Source: a virus. Taken from it: a DNA stretch of 36,623 nt. The position numbers and the translations under genes were made by a program. The DNA lies in IMG/VR virus record IMGVR_UViG_3300047510_000385, positions 1 to 36,623 of that record. The stretch is one strand, 5' to 3'. Numbering within the stretch: position 1 is the first letter of the stretch; every line of letters starts with the position of its first letter. Of this stretch, positions 36,472 through 36,623 are shown piece by piece. A model generated the notes under the pieces. That model ran no database searches. It worked only from the letters and a program-made list of their open reading frames with translations, and was not told where the DNA came from.

Positions 36472-36623
36472 TCAGCGAATTGATTTCATTCGCATCGCAT
36501 CGCACCAGCTGGCACGGCAAGGCGTCACGTCATCGCGTCGCTTCAATCGTCTGGCGCCCCCGCTCCCCCCGTCCGGTTGACCGCTTGCCGTCGTTGCGCG
36601 CGACAAAATGGGTCCTCCCCCGC
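36472..36623. other. Gene-free right end
   Basis: No ORF with support is seen in the last 152 bases. The stretch has short repeats (CGCATCGCATCGCA near 36501-36514), C-rich tracts (CCCCCGCTCCCCCC near 36555) and GTTGCGCGCGAC near 36593. If the window is the linear genome or was opened near cos, this end plus 1-126 would form the cos region. Confidence 0.35.

Overview
The window looks like a nearly complete, perhaps complete, genome of a tailed double-stranded DNA phage with a lambda-like, long non-contractile-tail (siphovirus) morphogenesis plan. The DNA is GC-rich (visibly about 60%) and genes overlap by 1-14 bases. Several proteins (the 102-aa protein at 19351, the paired minor tail proteins at 15516 and 16181, many tiny accessory proteins) resemble, from memory, families carried by phages of picocyanobacteria. 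I therefore infer a Synechococcus/Cyanobium-type host with moderate confidence. No photosynthesis gene, integrase, CI-type repressor, DNA polymerase or RNA polymerase was seen, so a lytic lifestyle is more likely, but this is not proven.

Layout. 1-126: a palindrome-rich, gene-free left end just upstream of the terminase genes, the position cos holds in lambda. 127-19086 (+): packaging and virion module: small terminase, GpA-type large terminase, gpW-like joiner, lambda-type portal, a single protease-scaffold-major-capsid polyprotein, head-tail connectors, a head-fibre-like protein, tail terminator, tail tube, a G/GT chaperone pair joined by a -1 frameshift on A AAA AAC, tape measure, tail tip, two related minor tail proteins and an S74-chaperoned tail fibre. 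19087-19350: structured untranslated region. 19351-22578 (+): small proteins, a two-gene membrane/holin-like pair, a GH24 plus M15 endolysin, a dCTP deaminase-like enzyme and an HNH nuclease. 22573-22750: a convergent-terminator zone and a degenerate tRNA-Arg-like element. 22788-25812 (-): a tightly overlapping leftward operon of 14 small genes, including DUF3310, an RlpA-like secreted protein and a membrane-anchored helix-turn-helix protein, behind a long leader and a promoter with tandem GTGCACC repeats. 26082-28595: NrdR-like zinc ribbon, a counter-oriented small ORF, then a leftward recombination operon (RecE-like exonuclease, RecT annealase, HTH protein, SSB-like protein). 28686-34795 (+): replication module: helicase-methyltransferase fusion, DEAH helicase, VRR-NUC nuclease and primase/VapE-type ATPase. 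34796-35050: iteron-rich candidate origin. 35156-36471 (+): a PD-(D/E)XK-type nuclease and a gpZ-like tail protein, followed by a gene-free right end.

How it fits together. The VapE/primase protein would initiate at the iterons flanking its own gene. The helicases, VRR-NUC and exonuclease/RecT/SSB-like set would process and recombine the DNA. The GpA terminase would package concatemers at the cos-like end. The endolysin, small membrane proteins and possibly the secreted RlpA-like protein would open the envelope. The most interesting parts are the iteron array around the primase, the helically phased AGTTGCGG repeats between the recombination and replication operons, the helicase-methyltransferase fusion, the acidic-aromatic tails on both RecT and its SSB-like neighbour, the nested capsid start, and the leftward operon of tiny proteins. 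All functions are read from motifs and gene order; no database search was run.
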